Below, piece by piece: positions 11,032-24,522 of a stretch of DNA of 64,000 nucleotides (positions are counted from its first letter, which is position 1; every line of letters begins with the position of its first letter). The notes under the pieces were generated by a model. It searched no databases. It was given only the letters and a program-made list of their open reading frames with translations, and was not told the origin of the DNA. A program made the translations under genes and the position numbers. The stretch is from Onchocerca volvulus (Eukaryota > Nematoda > Chromadorea > Rhabditida > Onchocercidae). Location: NCBI GenBank assembly GCA_000499405.2, contig HG738138.1:9236888-9300887 (forward strand). The letters run 5' to 3'.

Positions 11032-14000
11032 TCACAAGTCTTTTTTGCTTTTTTTTGATTTTGATGGTGCAACAGCTTTCGGCGGCTCTGGCTCATTATT
11101 TTCATCGTCATCTGGAAAAGAATTTGCGAATTTCACTGAATATAGTAAGGAAAAAAATATTTCAGAATTACAGCTTAAAAATTGTAAAGAGACCATCCAG
11201 TGATATATTTCCGCTCATAATTTGATCAATCCAGGACTGAAGTACTTCCAGATTACTATCCTGATGTTTCTTCGGATCATCAAGATTCAACTGTGACATA
11301 TCGAACCATATTCCTTCTTTCTACAATGATTATTTTGAAACTGGACTTAGTCCTGAATACTCATCATTTATATATCAAAAGCATATACTAAAACTATATA
11401 TATTATAAATAAGAAAATTTTCAACTCGTCTGAAATGCATTAATAAACCTTTTTAATTTTCTATGTAAATTTTACATGAACCTATCTGCAAAGAACTGAA
11501 ATATACGTCAGAAATGTCAACGAGACCAAGTTGTGGACCACCCTCAATATCAATACCGAACATTTCTTCCCAAATATCTACCATCAATGGAAATTCATCT
11601 AGAATAGATCAATTGATTTTTAAAATAAAATAGAAAACTTTAACAGTTGAAAAATGATTTATTTTATCTAATCACAATATTTTAAAATATAGCGTTGATC
11701 AATCCATTGAGTTTTCCATTTTAATTCCACACTAGAAAACTTAGTGCACTAATTTCAAATATGGATAGAAATGAGTTCAAAATTACCTGGATCGATTAAG
11801 GAAATCTTCAGTGTTCCAGCATGTTCACTATTCTCATCAGCAATTTTTTGGAGCAATTTGAACATTGCTCGACCTTCGCGTGACTCCTCATCGCAAAATG
11901 CAATAATTAATTTTTCATCATCTTCTCGATCTTTCTGCAATATTCTAGAATTTCAGTATTTCTAAAACTCTGAAGAAGCTAAATATTAAAATATTGAAAT
12001 TCTCACCCAAACATTAAAATAATTCTGCAGAGTTAGTTTTTGCATTATCGGTTGCTTGTGTTTCTCAACCCAACTTTCGAATTCTCCTTCAGTATCCACC
12101 GACGTCGGAGCATAAATAGGATCATCTTCAAATGGCCGTATCATTTGCACTTCACCAACTCGTTTCAGCCCCATTTTTCGAGCCCACTAAAATGTTCCTT
12201 CGGAAAATTTGCCTTCTTATGTTCTAAAAAAAAGGAAAAAGGAGAAGAAAAATTGTTTTATAGTTTCATAGTTTATCCGGAAAAGGTTTGCATTCTAGAA
12301 ATATTGGCACTACTTTTTTTAACAAACTTCCGAAAATAACTAACATAAGAGTTGACAACAGCATAGAATTCCACTTCACCCATGAAATCTTCAGCTGCTT
12401 CCTCATACTCTTTCAATGCTGAAAACAAATGATTAGCATTAATAACATTCCAGGATTCTGCCTTAGCCATTTCAATTACATTCAAACTACTATAATTATT
12501 TATTTATAGAATTTATTATTCACAAAATGCACTAATCACGAAAAAAAAAAAAAAGAAAATTCAAATATTACAAGACCGAATACTGATTTAGAAATTAAAA
12601 CAGCAAATGATAGGCGACATAATCTTAATAAGCTAACCAACACTGCCTGGTTCAAAATAACCAATCACTCTGACAATTTCATCTTCTAATGCCTCGAATC
12701 CATTCTGATCGTGTTCATCGTTTATTATCGTTACTGGATCATCAGGAATCTGAAAATCATTTATTTCAGCTACTTACAACTACTACTGTTATGATTTACA
12801 AGTGTACAGTTAGACTGAAAATTGAACTTTCACAGTTAGTAATTTGATTCATACGATTTCTTCTGAAAGAAATAAGAGATGCACTGAGAAAATGATGAGA
12901 AAAAATAACAGCGAGATAAATCAGGATGAACGTTTTATTTTTTCAGACTTTTAACAAAATTTTATCGAACGAGCAGAATTTCAAAACGAATTCGAAATAG
13001 ATACTAACATCCATAAGCCATGAAACAAATGTTTCTGGGTCTCGTACGCCAAAATATTCAATTTTATAGCCATCTTTATAAACGTGTATTGTATCTTCGC
13101 CTCTCTGAACATCTGAAAATACATCGATCGATAACTGGAGGTATTTATTTATGTTCACATGCAGCTTTCAGTATTATCTTGTAACTCAAATGCATTTTCA
13201 GAACGAAGTAAGAAATTTTTTTGTCCTTCATCTTACTTTCTTGCTTCCTCAATCGTGCCTCTTTCGTCGTATTTACAGTGTAAAAACTGTACCCTCGTTT
13301 TGTCATTATTTGAGCCGATAACTGCAAGATTTGTAATTATGAGTTAAATGTAACTTTCTTGAACATTCATTCGTAGTCTAAATGATTTCAATTTGATACA
13401 ATGGATACAAATATTTCAGTTAATTTAAAATATTCAAAAAAATAAGAAAAAAAAAAAGATGAATGAGTAACAAAAATGAATTTTGAAAGATAAAAGCACA
13501 GATGTACTTGTAAAAAACATTCATATTGATCCAATTCGGGATCATCCTCTTCAACATCATTGAAAAAAACAATTGTTCTAGCATCACCCGTAAGCACCGT
13601 TTTGTTGAAATTTTTTTCATTTAAAACCTAAAAACAATGCAAACATATGTAGTGGTGATATTGATTTATGAAATTAAAAGTTAAATTTTAATTAATGCCT
13701 CGATAATAACATAATTATTTAAGTCATTCTATGCTTAACAGCCAAAATTTAAAATTCAACTTTACCAGTCGAAATTTAAAATGCTGCAAATTTTGCGACT
13801 CAAGTTAACTCAAAAAAGTATATTTTTACCTGGTAGATAATGCAAATGGATATAAAAAGTTCATGGGAAAATAAAACGGCAAAAAAAGTAGGTGAAAGGG
13901 AAACAAAAAGGAGAGACTGAAAACATCCCCTGTCTGGAAAGATGGAAGCGGTAACAGAAAGGAATGGTACAGTCCTTTTGCAACATATTTAAAAAAAACG

Positions 14001-14164
14001 AAGTGGAGTTTAACCAGAACAACCTCGGTTCGATCAAACCCGTCGTATTCTAATTCTGGATAGCCAAGAAACATGCAGTTAATGTCTAGTGTTTTTGCAG
14101 TGGTGGCTTGTCCTGACCTTGATATGAAAGATAAAAGCAGCAGGGTTGTAACTGCCAGCCACAT
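11032..14164 (-). CDS. csq-1: calsequestrin (csq-1 orthologue), complete, 11 exons
   Basis: Calsequestrin is the high-capacity, low-affinity Ca2+ store of the muscle sarcoplasmic reticulum lumen. Exons from 5' (minus): 14164-14024, 13627-13508, 13321-13237, 13112-13009, 12749-12638, 12418-12345, 12186-12007, 11934-11787, 11598-11507, 11320-11194, 11111-11032. All phases agree and give about 420 residues, close to the family size. A signal peptide is clear (MWLAVTTLLLLSFISRSGQA). The three thioredoxin-like domains follow: PELEYDGFDR, VFFNDVEEDDPELDQYE, VYKDGYKIEYFG, ALEDEIVRIGYFE, LIIAFCDEESREGRAMFKLL, then FPLMVDIWEEMFGIDI and PQLGLVDISD. The acidic tail (LDDDDENNEPEP) is short and ends in a lysine-rich KSKKSKKDL, unlike the long Asp run of vertebrates. 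The last donor (GATG|GTCTCT) is weak but phase-correct. A TTTCAG acceptor just upstream of the ATG suggests SL trans-splicing. Confidence 0.96.
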
Positions 14165-14180
14165 TTCTTACCTGAAATTT
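14165..14180 (-). promoter_or_regulatory. probable SL trans-splice acceptor of csq-1
   Basis: On the minus strand AATTTCAG ends at 14172, seven bases before the csq-1 ATG at 14164, with no room for a separate 5' exon. This is the typical position of a nematode spliced-leader acceptor. Confidence 0.65.
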
Positions 14181-16907
14181 ATTTCTTTTTGATTTTTTAA
14201 AAGTGTTTTGCCTATTCCCTTTATTCTCGTTAAGGATGAAACGCCAATATATGATGTCAGGTACAGGTGTTACGGTGCATAGGAAAAAATGATATATAGG
14301 AAACAAAAAACAGTAGAATACCGCTTTTTCACCACTTTCCTTAACAAAGTGTAGAAATAACAGTTAACAAATGAAAATTCGTATCGATATTCTAGATACA
14401 TTGCAAAAGCTAAATTTATTTAAATTTAACAAAAAGCAAACAAGACACCTCGTAATTTATTTCAAATAACCAACACAATGTATTAATTCATTGGTTCAAA
14501 AGCAAACAGTTTATGAATCAAAGTAACCTGGATTTGTAATTCATGGCTTTTGGTGGGGTGCGAAGAATTCATGATTTTCAATGGAATGCTGGAAAGGTGA
14601 CATAAAAGAAGATACAAACGTTATCAAGACTGCATTTGTAAAAAGTAAAAATGTATAAACTGGTCTATAAACCCACAGCCATGATATAGAAGGATTTGAT
14701 GAAATTTGCAATAAATAAGCCATGAGGGTTCATCAGTAACTCTAATAGTTAAGGAATCCACCGCTATTGATTAATCTCTTTAGAATTCGTTTAACAATGA
14801 AGCCAGACTAATTTAAAAACTTGCAAATCTATGTGATTATTTGCAGTATGAAAGAAAGAAGTAATCCAAGAAATAGGACGTATGACTCTCAAAATCGTGA
14901 TGATATCAATGTTACGAATATATTTCTAGCTAGTGTGTGCTTGCAATGTACGGGGCGTTGTTGTCGTGCGTTAGTTTAGCAGTAAGGAAAAAGGCTAACC
15001 AGGTTGATCTTTATGGTACATCATCATCATCATTAGAATGCTTTTATTTTGGTATAAAATGTGCAGAATAAGAGAGAAAAAACTGGTGAAATTTAATGAA
15101 GTATTGGGGGAGAGCTACTTCAACTGAAGATTTGAGATGCCACTTCGGATCTCTTATCCTACACAGGCGTTGTTGTGGAGGAGCAAACAAACAAGCATTA
15201 ACTCAAGAGATAAAAACAAATACTTTCGTGAAATTTAGCTTCTTTATGCTTTGATGATATATATAGATCTGTGTATGTGTTTATGTATATATATATGTGT
15301 ATGTGTGTGTGTATGTGTGTGTGTGTGTATGTGTGTGTGTGTGTATGTGTGTGTGTGTATGTGTGTGTGTATGTGTGCGTATGTGACTGGTTGTTATCCT
15401 AACAATTCTGATTTCTGGGCATCGTATTCATCAACTTCTTCTGCTATTCGAGCCTTCCATCTCTCTTCCCATCCTGCCACTGTACGTTGCTCGAGAAGAT
15501 AAGCTCGAGTACACAAGTTCGAGGACTAACAATATTGCAATATTAAGAATGAATTCCATCCAGTAGATCATTAAATAAATTTGTGCTTTTCAGTGCATAC
15601 GAAAATTTGCAACTTTCTTTCTCTTCAATACTTACACCCGGTATTAGACAATTTAACAGAAGTTTATTCATAATTCAAGAATCAGATAAATAGAAAATCA
15701 TCCATCATATGTAGAATGAAAGCAAGTTTATCATATCTACCAACGCTAAATTATCATATCTACGAACGTTTTTTTTATACAAATATTTCAGTGAAATTGC
15801 CGAATACTGAAAATTTTTCGAATTCTTGTGATCGAAACTTAAATTCCATTAAAAGAAATAAAAGTGTTTAAATACAATGACCCAAAGAAAACTGATAGTA
15901 GCAGTTTGACGAAATCTTTTTAACTTGACAGTTGCAACTAACAACTACAACTAACAGGTTTCATTTGATAGAGAAAGCAATTGAAGTAGCACAAACGACA
16001 TTCGGAGAAACTAAAGTATGGTCCGACTGAATGAAGGAGTTTAAAGAGAAAATTCTGCAATATTATAGGCAAGTCTAGATCTTGGCTACAAACGCTTAAT
16101 TTTAATTACGGGTAACCCAACGAACGCCACCATTCCTTAGTATGCATTCACTCTCTGCTTTGTTATAAGAACTCAATGTTCAATTATTAAAGGATCATTA
16201 TACAGTTGAATTTTTCAAATTTTTTGTCCGCAAAAAAAAAAAAAAAAAAAAAAAAAGACGATAAATTACTATTCCTCGATGACAGAAGTGTCGGATTTGG
16301 ATTTGAAAGTATATCCCTACTCCGAGAATACCAAAAGTATCACAAGTTCCAATAGTTAGCGAGCAACATCAAGAATTCCAGTTGTTTGCTACTTTAGAAA
16401 TAGCTCGTATTTCCCCCTTTTTTTCATAAAAGTCATGTTACACGCTCGATGCTGACACAATAATATCGAAGTGTAACAGTATATTATATTACAGACGTGA
16501 TATGGAACGTCAAGGACGAGAGGTTTATTCGCTATTTTCCATTAATACCAGGTAAGTCTTGGAAAAAGCACTTGTTATCGAGATGACTGCACGGAAATTT
16601 TGTCCACTTTTTACTTTCTAGAACAAAATTTTGTAGTCTAAAATACTTTTAAAGTTCCATTTTGCTTTGCTTTTCTTATTGCTCAAACAGTTGTCAACAG
16701 AAAAATAATATGTGAAACGTGTAACCCTTTGCAATGCTCCAGAAGATTTCAGTCTTTGTTTTGAATTTATGTTCGCAGGAATCATCACCAACATAATTAG
16801 CAAATATACTGGATATATAAAAACTTGAACTCAATTAAGCACTGGATTTTCTGGTTGTACAAATGAAACAAATTTCTAAAACATATTACAACATAATGAA
16901 AAACAAA
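14181..16907. other. intergenic, microsatellite-bearing
   Basis: No gene is supported. Contents: a (GT)n/(TATG)n microsatellite at about 15285-15386, a 24-base A run near 16232-16256, and a short exon-like segment on the plus strand (16497-16551) bounded by TTACAG and CAG|GTAAGT. That segment has no recognised partner exons. Confidence 0.5.
15285..15386. repeat. (GT)n / (GTAT)n microsatellite
   Basis: About 100 bases of alternating TG with interspersed TATG. The open frame across it (Cys/Val-rich) is a by-product of the repeat. Confidence 0.9.
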
Positions 16908-19900
16908 TTAATAGTCATATTTTTTAAATAATAATTCCTTTAGAGCCACATTTTCTTTCTTTATTTCCATCCAGTCGTTAACAATACATTCAAATTTTTC
17001 ATCAGTGTTCTTTTGATGCTGCATAGCAATCTTCAACGAAAAGGTTTTTATAAATCATGAATTGATGACATTTAAATGAAAAGCTCAACATTTCTCCTCC
17101 TTATTGATAAAACGCCAACATTACTATTTTAAGAAAAATTAATATACGTTTTATAAGAATGTTTGACATAATAATCTTGAATTTGAGAGAACTGAGTGAA
17201 ATAATGATCTTACCTGATCATTTAGCTCTTCAATTTCTCGTTCAAGTTGTCCAGAAGAATCAATGCCAGTGATAACAGAAGAACATTCACCATGAATTTT
17301 CATCAGTAACCTATATGCTTTTTGCATAGATGCATCTTTCTCAACGTCCTGTAATATATATAGATATAAGCTCCTCAATATAAGCTCTTATGATCATATA
17401 CAAATCGGATAATTGAAATATGCATACATAACTATATCAGAGACGATTTCGAAAATCATTATAATCAGGTGATTAGTGGGTAAATAATGCAAAAGAGATA
17501 CTTTATATAATTTTCCTTCAACTACAGTAAAAGAACGCTCCAATTTTCCCGCATTCGACTTGATCTCTTTCTGAAGACAGAGATTTTCAATGGCAATCTA
17601 CAAATAGGAAGAATGTATCAAAATAGGCAATAGGACATTTTTAGATTCATTAATTTTTTCAGCCTTTCCAATAAGATTTTATAAATATTTCTCCATATCA
17701 TATAAATGCAGCTCTCCATGCAATAAATACGTAGCAACATTTAACACATATACTATATTACTTGAACACACTTTGTTAATTTCATTTTGCTGCTTCCTGA
17801 TGTTACCAACAATGTCAAATATGTGTTTCATATAAATGTTTCGATTAATCTGCTTCTCTTCCCGTGACTCTACCTGCTTTTTCTGAAAAAAAAAAAAAAA
17901 AAAAAAAAACAGCAAAACTGATGCAAAGCTTTAATATGTTACGTAAAAGAAAGTGCTTCAGTGTAGTCTGAAACAAACCAGTTTTTCCAAGGTTTTCTTT
18001 CTACCAGCAAGTTCGTTCTCAATCAGTTTTGTATCCTTTGCTGAAGTTTCTCGATTCCGGTACGGAAGAGTAAAATCCTAGAATAGCCTCATTTTAATTA
18101 TTATAATCGTAAAAGAAATTTAGATTAGCTATTTACCGATTCAACATTACAACATTTGACGGACCGATGATAATGCAGCCAACCGTGCCATCTTCACCTC
18201 CTCATCTTTTTCTGCTTTGGCTCTCAACCACAGATTTTGCAGATGCTGCATCCGCTCATTACTTCCATCAATATAACTCTGAAAAGCATATTAAAGAAGT
18301 TGGCACAGCAGCTACATCCTCCAATTACCCTTTATTCAGGAATGCACTTCAGCGAGAAAAACTACAAATATGGAAAATAAACCTCAAGTTTTAAAAGAGC
18401 GTCTGGATTTTCTAGAAGTTTTTTCAGTCGTTCATCAATTTCAGCTTCTCGAAGCTTCCTGCTTTGTAAAGTTAATAATCGTTCAGCTTCATCACTTAGC
18501 ATCTATATAAATTGAACTTCATGCAATTCAGTATTCTTTGATAATCGTCATAAAACACATGGAAAGATAGCCGAACTGTCCATTTAACTAGTAAGCAATA
18601 AATATTGTGAAATAATCGTGATAGTACCATTCTTTGCTTTAAAAAAAATTGCAACTTTTTTCTTTTTAAAAAAATTTGCTAATAAGTAGATACATATATA
18701 GCTACAAATAAAAAAAATCCTTAAAAGAAAGATAAAAAATAAAAATCCTTAAACCTTGTTCTCAGCAATCTTCTTACTATCTACATATGCTGTCAAAGCC
18801 ATAGCTTCATTGAGCAATTTGTTAAGTATTTCACTTTTTTCAACTTCCATTTTTGAAACTTCATTAATTTCTTGTTCATCTTTTGTTTTTCTCTTCTTTT
18901 GCAATTCTGGAGAAAGAATTGGTTTAGATTTCAGTCTGAAAAATAATGCATGGTGCAGATATTTCAAATGATTTGGAAACCATTTTATAATGATAGAATA
19001 AGACCCTTCCTTGCAATGCAGTGGAAATAAATTGTAAAGGTTTCAGAAAATTAAAGGTATTGTACTAAAAAAATCGAAGCATAATATATATAAAATAAAC
19101 TTACTTTGGTTTCATTTGCTTGTTAATACTGGGATATCTAAGATGCAGGATTGCTGGAATTTCATCTCTAACTGATCGACAATTTTGTGCCGTATTGTTG
19201 TTGTTCACGGCATTATTTTCCAGCAAGGAACAAACAAATGCACTGTGACGGTATCGCCAATCATTATAATGTAGAGCTGCCATAACATCACCACAGAAAC
19301 CTATGAAATCGACCCTTGTCGATAAAGCCTAAATCATTTTTTGAAAAAAATTGAGAAAAAGTTGTTCTAAAGCAAAAACATATTTGCGAAATTCGTCGCT
19401 GTAATAAAATATGCAAATTTATGTATACTGTTACACTTACCCATGTTTCCTTTTGAGCCGAACTATACCGCGTAAGACACTTTTTATTATCTTTCTCACC
19501 ACGGTTAACTGATCGTATTAGATCTGTCAGTGGATCTGTAATTCTAATATATTAAATTAATCAGCAAAAAAAAAAAAAAAAAAAGGAACAGACTTTTAAT
19601 TGATTGCTTGAAATAAAAAATTTAGAAACAAGCACATCAATATCAAAAAAATTATTTACAAGCAGTACCATCCATAGAAGTGACTACTGGAGAATCTTTG
19701 GGTAATTTTTCCATGAGACCAATAAGAATATTGCGCAACTCTTTGCTTCGTCCATAGAGTAACATATGATAATCAACGGGATCACGCACACCAATGCTCT
19801 GCAGTTAACAATTTCAGTCATTTCAATAAAAAAAAGTTTTTGCTGAATTCGGTTTCAACCAGAAACTTTTATTTGACACATCTCTATTTAGTTTAAAATG

Positions 19901-20355
19901 GAATCGAAATTTGCTCAGTTACATTAAAACCACAATAAAACTAAAATTTGCCTTCACTGCATTGACAACGGTTGTAACGCATCGAAATTTCGCAGACATA
20001 TTTTGTGGGAGTAATGTTGATGGAATTTCCTTCCTGAAACGGACAATGAAGCTTACTTTACTCTATCCAGACAAGCAATTCATTATTTTATAACTGTAAT
20101 AATCGATGTTACCTGGTACTTTGTTTGCATGACCATACTAATGTTACAATAGCTCGATAAAAGGTCTCCGTATCAAGTTCTGCGATATTGTTCGGAATCT
20201 CTTGCAGGCCATCAAAAAAGTTTCTGAAATCAAAGCAATAATTTCATTTCATGCACTGACGTTTCTTACGAAAACAAAAAAAAATTTGCTGAAGGGAAAA
20301 CGAACGGATCAAGACGACATAATGTATTGACAATTTGGCCATCGACAACGTCCAT
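16908..20355 (-). CDS. CCDC22: CCDC22 orthologue (CCC endosomal recycling complex), complete
   Basis: CCDC22 pairs with CCDC93 and COMMD proteins in the CCC complex, which works with Retriever/WASH in endosome-to-surface recycling. Exons from 5' (minus): 20355-20270, 20223-20113, 20033-19958, 19798-19669, 19535-19441, 19328-19105, 18935-18755, 18502-18383, 18278-18165, 18077-17979, 17882-17772, 17597-17502, 17348-17214, 17030-16908; all phases agree, about 566 residues (human 627). The N-terminal NN-CH-like domain holds LLPQNMSAKFRCVTTVVNA and YGRSKELRNILIGLMEKLP. The rest is coiled coil, including the highly conserved HIFDIVGNIRKQQNEINK and DASMQKAYRLLMKIHGECS, which align to ILEIVGNIRKQKEEI and DDAVRKAYKYLAALHENCS of human CCDC22. 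One donor (TCG|GTCCGT, exon 9) is weak; reading on would meet a stop, so it is needed. No fusion or truncation seen. Confidence 0.95.
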
Positions 20356-23300
20356 CCTGGCTTCGATCACATTCCACTGTCAAGTACCACTAAATGCCCA
20401 TCCATCTCTCCAACCATACTCAGCTCTTCGTATGCTGCAAATTCCCTTTGCTAATAAAACCGTCTCTCTCCAATACTTCTGACAGTAACCAAACATGAAA
20501 CCGATAAAAGCTACTAATAATAATAAGAGAAACTTCCAATCACTTCCTATTTCCAGTTTCCAATCCCCTCTACTTCGCCAATATCAGCAATCTCTGTCGC
20601 CTCTTAAAGCAATACACTGCTTCCCGGCCGTGTGTTGAATTCAGTTTTTCTTCCACCCTCTTTATAACTGTTAGTGTATATGCTCTTTCCATATGGACTG
20701 ATCCTGTTGACTGCTACGGTTCCCGGCAAATATATGACTGGCTGGCTGATTCGAAGTTAATTATCTTCTTCATTATCGTTGAGAGCTAATTGGACAGTAT
20801 ATGTTCTCAGGACGATTACACGCCACTTTATAAGTAGGCGGCAACACGGAATCTATAGCCATCTTGCAACTACGATTAAGATTGCCTGTTTGTCGTCCAA
20901 TAGCATGCAGTTCTTCGTCAGCTTCTTGAAGCTTCCAGAAATACTTTGTACAGTTCCTATGTATTAAAGCGTTAAGTGACCAAATCGAATTTCATGGAAA
21001 AAAAAGTGAGAAAATGCTGTTCTTGAATGCTATTCATATCACTGGTATGGCACTTGGCAACTCATCCAATTTTCAGATTTCAGAGTGAACGTATGAGAAT
21101 TTGCTGTGAGTTTATCGCGTCGTTCAAAACTGAGCATTACTTAGGTTCAGCTATTAGCGGCTCGATGCAGTGTTGTGGAAATGGATGTTATATGTACGAG
21201 TGTTTTACCATTGATCGAACGCTTCGTTACGGATTTATAAACCATTGAAAGTTCTTGCGTAAGGACCACTTGTTTGATTTTTGAACAGATGATCAGCTCG
21301 TATTGTAGCATGAAGAAATTGGCGAGTTGCAACTTCACTCAAGTTACCTGTATTTGAGGAAGATTGCTGATTTTACAATTGCTTCTCTCTATCACTCCGT
21401 TGACTTTTTCTCATCGAAAATATAGCACTTATGAAGCCAAATATTTGAGTCTTGCTATAGTTTATATGCTACAGTGCTCCTCCGCTTAATATAATTTTTC
21501 TATATTATTGAAATCGTTACAGTGGGATCGGTGCTTGAATGTTGTGGGAAATTCTTCGCTTTTGTTATTGCGCTGAAGTTTGCCTTCTTTGGTTGCATGT
21601 TCCAGCTGTATTGTATGTTATAATTTCATGGATATTAGCGGAAGATCATTGTTATTTTGTATTTCTTATTGATAGTTTTTAAAAATTTTTTTCGACCAAG
21701 TAAATATCGATCCCTATCTAAATTAATATTTTGATGTGTTGCAATTGAAATTAATTTTCCTGTGAAGTCTCTGGAAGAAAGTAGTGAGTTTTTTTTTTCT
21801 TAAAAAGCTTTCATGATCTTAATTTAATTGGGAAGGAAATCCAGTAAAACAGAAAGGTTATGCCACACAATTTTTAGCTTAATACTCGACCTTAGATTTT
21901 GGAAATTTTCGGCAGACAATTGTTTTCAAAATTATGCTCCATGCATTTAAAAAGTCGCTTCCGATTACCAAGCGTATCTTTTCTTACTTAAAGATATTCT
22001 TGGTTTTTATGACTAATTCACCGTCAATATAAGTCTTTTAACGAAAAATACTTTCGATTGCAAAGACTAAAATATTTATCATCTGCATAAATTATTTTTT
22101 CGTTTTTCTTTTTTTTTTTTAAATTTTGCTTGATCTATAACAATCACCTAAGACAAATCTATTTATTTTAACAGAAACAGAGAAAATCCGGAAGATCTGA
22201 TAATTTCATAGCATAATTAATTTTTTCTCTTCACAGTTTTTCTCCTGTATGAGAGCGGGAAATTAGGACGGAATAAGTGCCTGTCAATCTGCTATAGTAT
22301 GAATGTGTAGACACTTTGTGCAGCAAATTTTTACTGAAAGTCGGACAAAATATTTCCGATCTCGAGGTAGTAAAAGGATTAATTACGGAAACTAATGAAA
22401 TTCATATTACTTTCGTGTTCAGAATCTGCCGTACAGATCTTCCTTTGGCCGTAATTTAAAAAAATAACCATTACTTTAGAGTCACTTCAAGCTGTCAGTT
22501 GTCTTTTAGCTTATTTCGATAAATTGGACTCGAGTTTCTCAAATTTGCACTCTCAACTGTTCTGAAATCATAATTCCTATATGAGTTTGTCATTTTGTTT
22601 TCTATAATTTCTCCATTTGCCCTATTACATAACTTTTATTTGAAGAGGAAATTCAATAATTGAAGGGCAGCAACAGCAGCATGTGCTAAAAATCGTGGAT
22701 TTCCCTTTCAAGGATTTTAATTCTTTAACGACAGCTATAGAACGATTTGTCTAACATCTAATTATGGATAGAAAGAAAAGTATTTACCGATTGTTAGAGG
22801 TAGGTCCTACGCTAAAAACTCCACTTGTCGCTGCAGTGGAATAAAAACTTAGTATTATGGAATGCAGAGTGTATGAAATGAGATCCAGTACTCCTTTTAC
22901 GTGTTCCGGAAATTTAGACTTTATCTTAGCCATCTGATGCAGGATACGATATTCATCCTGTATATTCTGCACCTATAGAACTCTCCTCTCCTCTCATATT
23001 CCTTCAATATTTGATCTCAAGCATAATTTTGAAGCAAATATGTTTAAATATAATGGACGTTATTTTTCCTCCTTTCTAGGATCCTTCATTTTTCCAGAAC
23101 ATGCTAGCCAATGAGTTCAAAATTCTACGGAGGCTGTAGAATTCAGGCAATGAGTTGGTCGCAATAAAGGCGAAACATTATGCTTCAAATTATTTCTGCT
23201 TGACGAAAGAGCCTATATAACTTTAGTTGGGAGCGTAATTTTATCTGAAGTCCCGCAGCAAGAACTTATATCGCTTCGAGCAATATGCTCACAACAGATT

Positions 23301-24186
23301 GCAGGAAAAAGCGAATAATAACTTCTACTTCTGTGGTGTGTGTGCTGGCTTTTTTGATGTCAGCCGCACTTAGCTCAAATCTGAATTTTTATTTTTCTTT
23401 GATATTTGCAGGAAAGTGAGATTGGATTTGATGGAACAAACTAAGCTGATTAGTTGTCTGCGTGGTTAGACTGCTCATCGAAGGCTGTTTGAAGCTTTAT
23501 TGCTTGTTGTTTGCTGACACAACTTTTATTGACTTGTTTTTGCCTTTCTAATGGCTGCACTTAAATATGAACATGCATATATATATATACTATACACATA
23601 CATATAGTATAAATATATGTATATAGGTACATGGCTGTGTGCAGTGCCTGAAGAAACTGCGTGTTGGTTGTGTTTGGCGTAGCTTGCATTACGAATATTG
23701 CTTGCTTGGCAATACACATAAATTTAGATATATACGTATATGCGCCTCTGTTGTGCCTCCGAAACTCATTATTCGAAAACCATCCAATTTGGACAAGCAA
23801 TTTTGCGGCACTCTAAAACATTCATTGTTGAAACGAACGCACTTCTCCTCTCCTTTGCCACACATTCATTGTGATCTGTGTAGGTGGTAGGCTAGCCGCA
23901 CTCCCTGTAACCCTTCGTCCGACCGACAAACCTTCTATTCTGATATGTTCACCAATTTTTGAATTTTTGCTAACTGTACGCTGTTTCGGTTGTTGCTTAT
24001 TTATACCATAAATCCATCAGTTATTTATGATATCCACTTATACTTGAGTTGAGAACTCCGATACATGGGTAACTGTGCTCAGCGAATGAAGTAGACAGAA
24101 GTTTCCAACGATGATTTTTATGTCCATACATTTGTTGTTTCATTTTTTTTTATCCTTTACTGTATTTGTCAAACCTTACAGCAGGC
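20356..24186. other. intergenic, no gene seen
   Basis: About 3.8 kb without a supported exon on either strand. Open frames are short and unrecognised. A TA-rich microsatellite lies near 23575-23625. Confidence 0.5.
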
Positions 24187-24522
24187 TTACACGTAATCAA
24201 TGAAGCTAGCCGCTTGCTGAAAGGATTTACGTACAGTTAATCTGCTTGCATCATTCATTCTTTCTACAATCAAGTTTTGTTTGCCACCTGACGCGAGTTC
24301 AGTTCCAGTCCTCTCGTCATCTGTTTTATTGATTTCTTCCAAGCTTAGAAACATAGTAGTAATCTGATTCGTAATTTTTCTCAAACATTCAATATAGCTG
24401 ATTCTAAAAGCCCTTTTGATTGCACGTTTTCGACTTTTGGAATTACTTTTCGAATTCACAAGCGCCGATATTTCATCGTTGATTGCAAAATGAACAGACT
24501 GCGTATGCTTAATATCTACCAT
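24187..24522 (-). CDS. hypothetical 111-residue ORF or single exon
   Basis: I do not recognise this protein. It starts MVDIKHTQSVHFAINDE, then a basic stretch (SKSRKRAIKRAF), a hydrophobic/amphipathic segment (SYIECLRKITNQITTMFLSL), and a polar tail. A possible SL or cis acceptor (TTGTTCAG) lies about 25 bases upstream of the ATG on the minus strand. The frame closes with GTG TAA, but the same bases read as a good splice donor (ACGT|GTAAGC), so this could be the first exon of a spliced gene whose other exons I cannot find. The length and non-repetitive composition make it the best coding candidate in the 20-30 kb gap. Confidence 0.35.
   Translation of the reverse strand: MVDIKHTQSVHFAINDEISALVNSKSNSKSRKRAIKRAFRISYIECLRKITNQITTMFLSLEEINKTDDERTGTELASGGKQNLIVERMNDASRLTVRKSFQQAASFIDYV

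Noticed and set aside
15251..15502. Cys/Val-rich 83-residue ORF
   Set aside because: Produced by a GT microsatellite.
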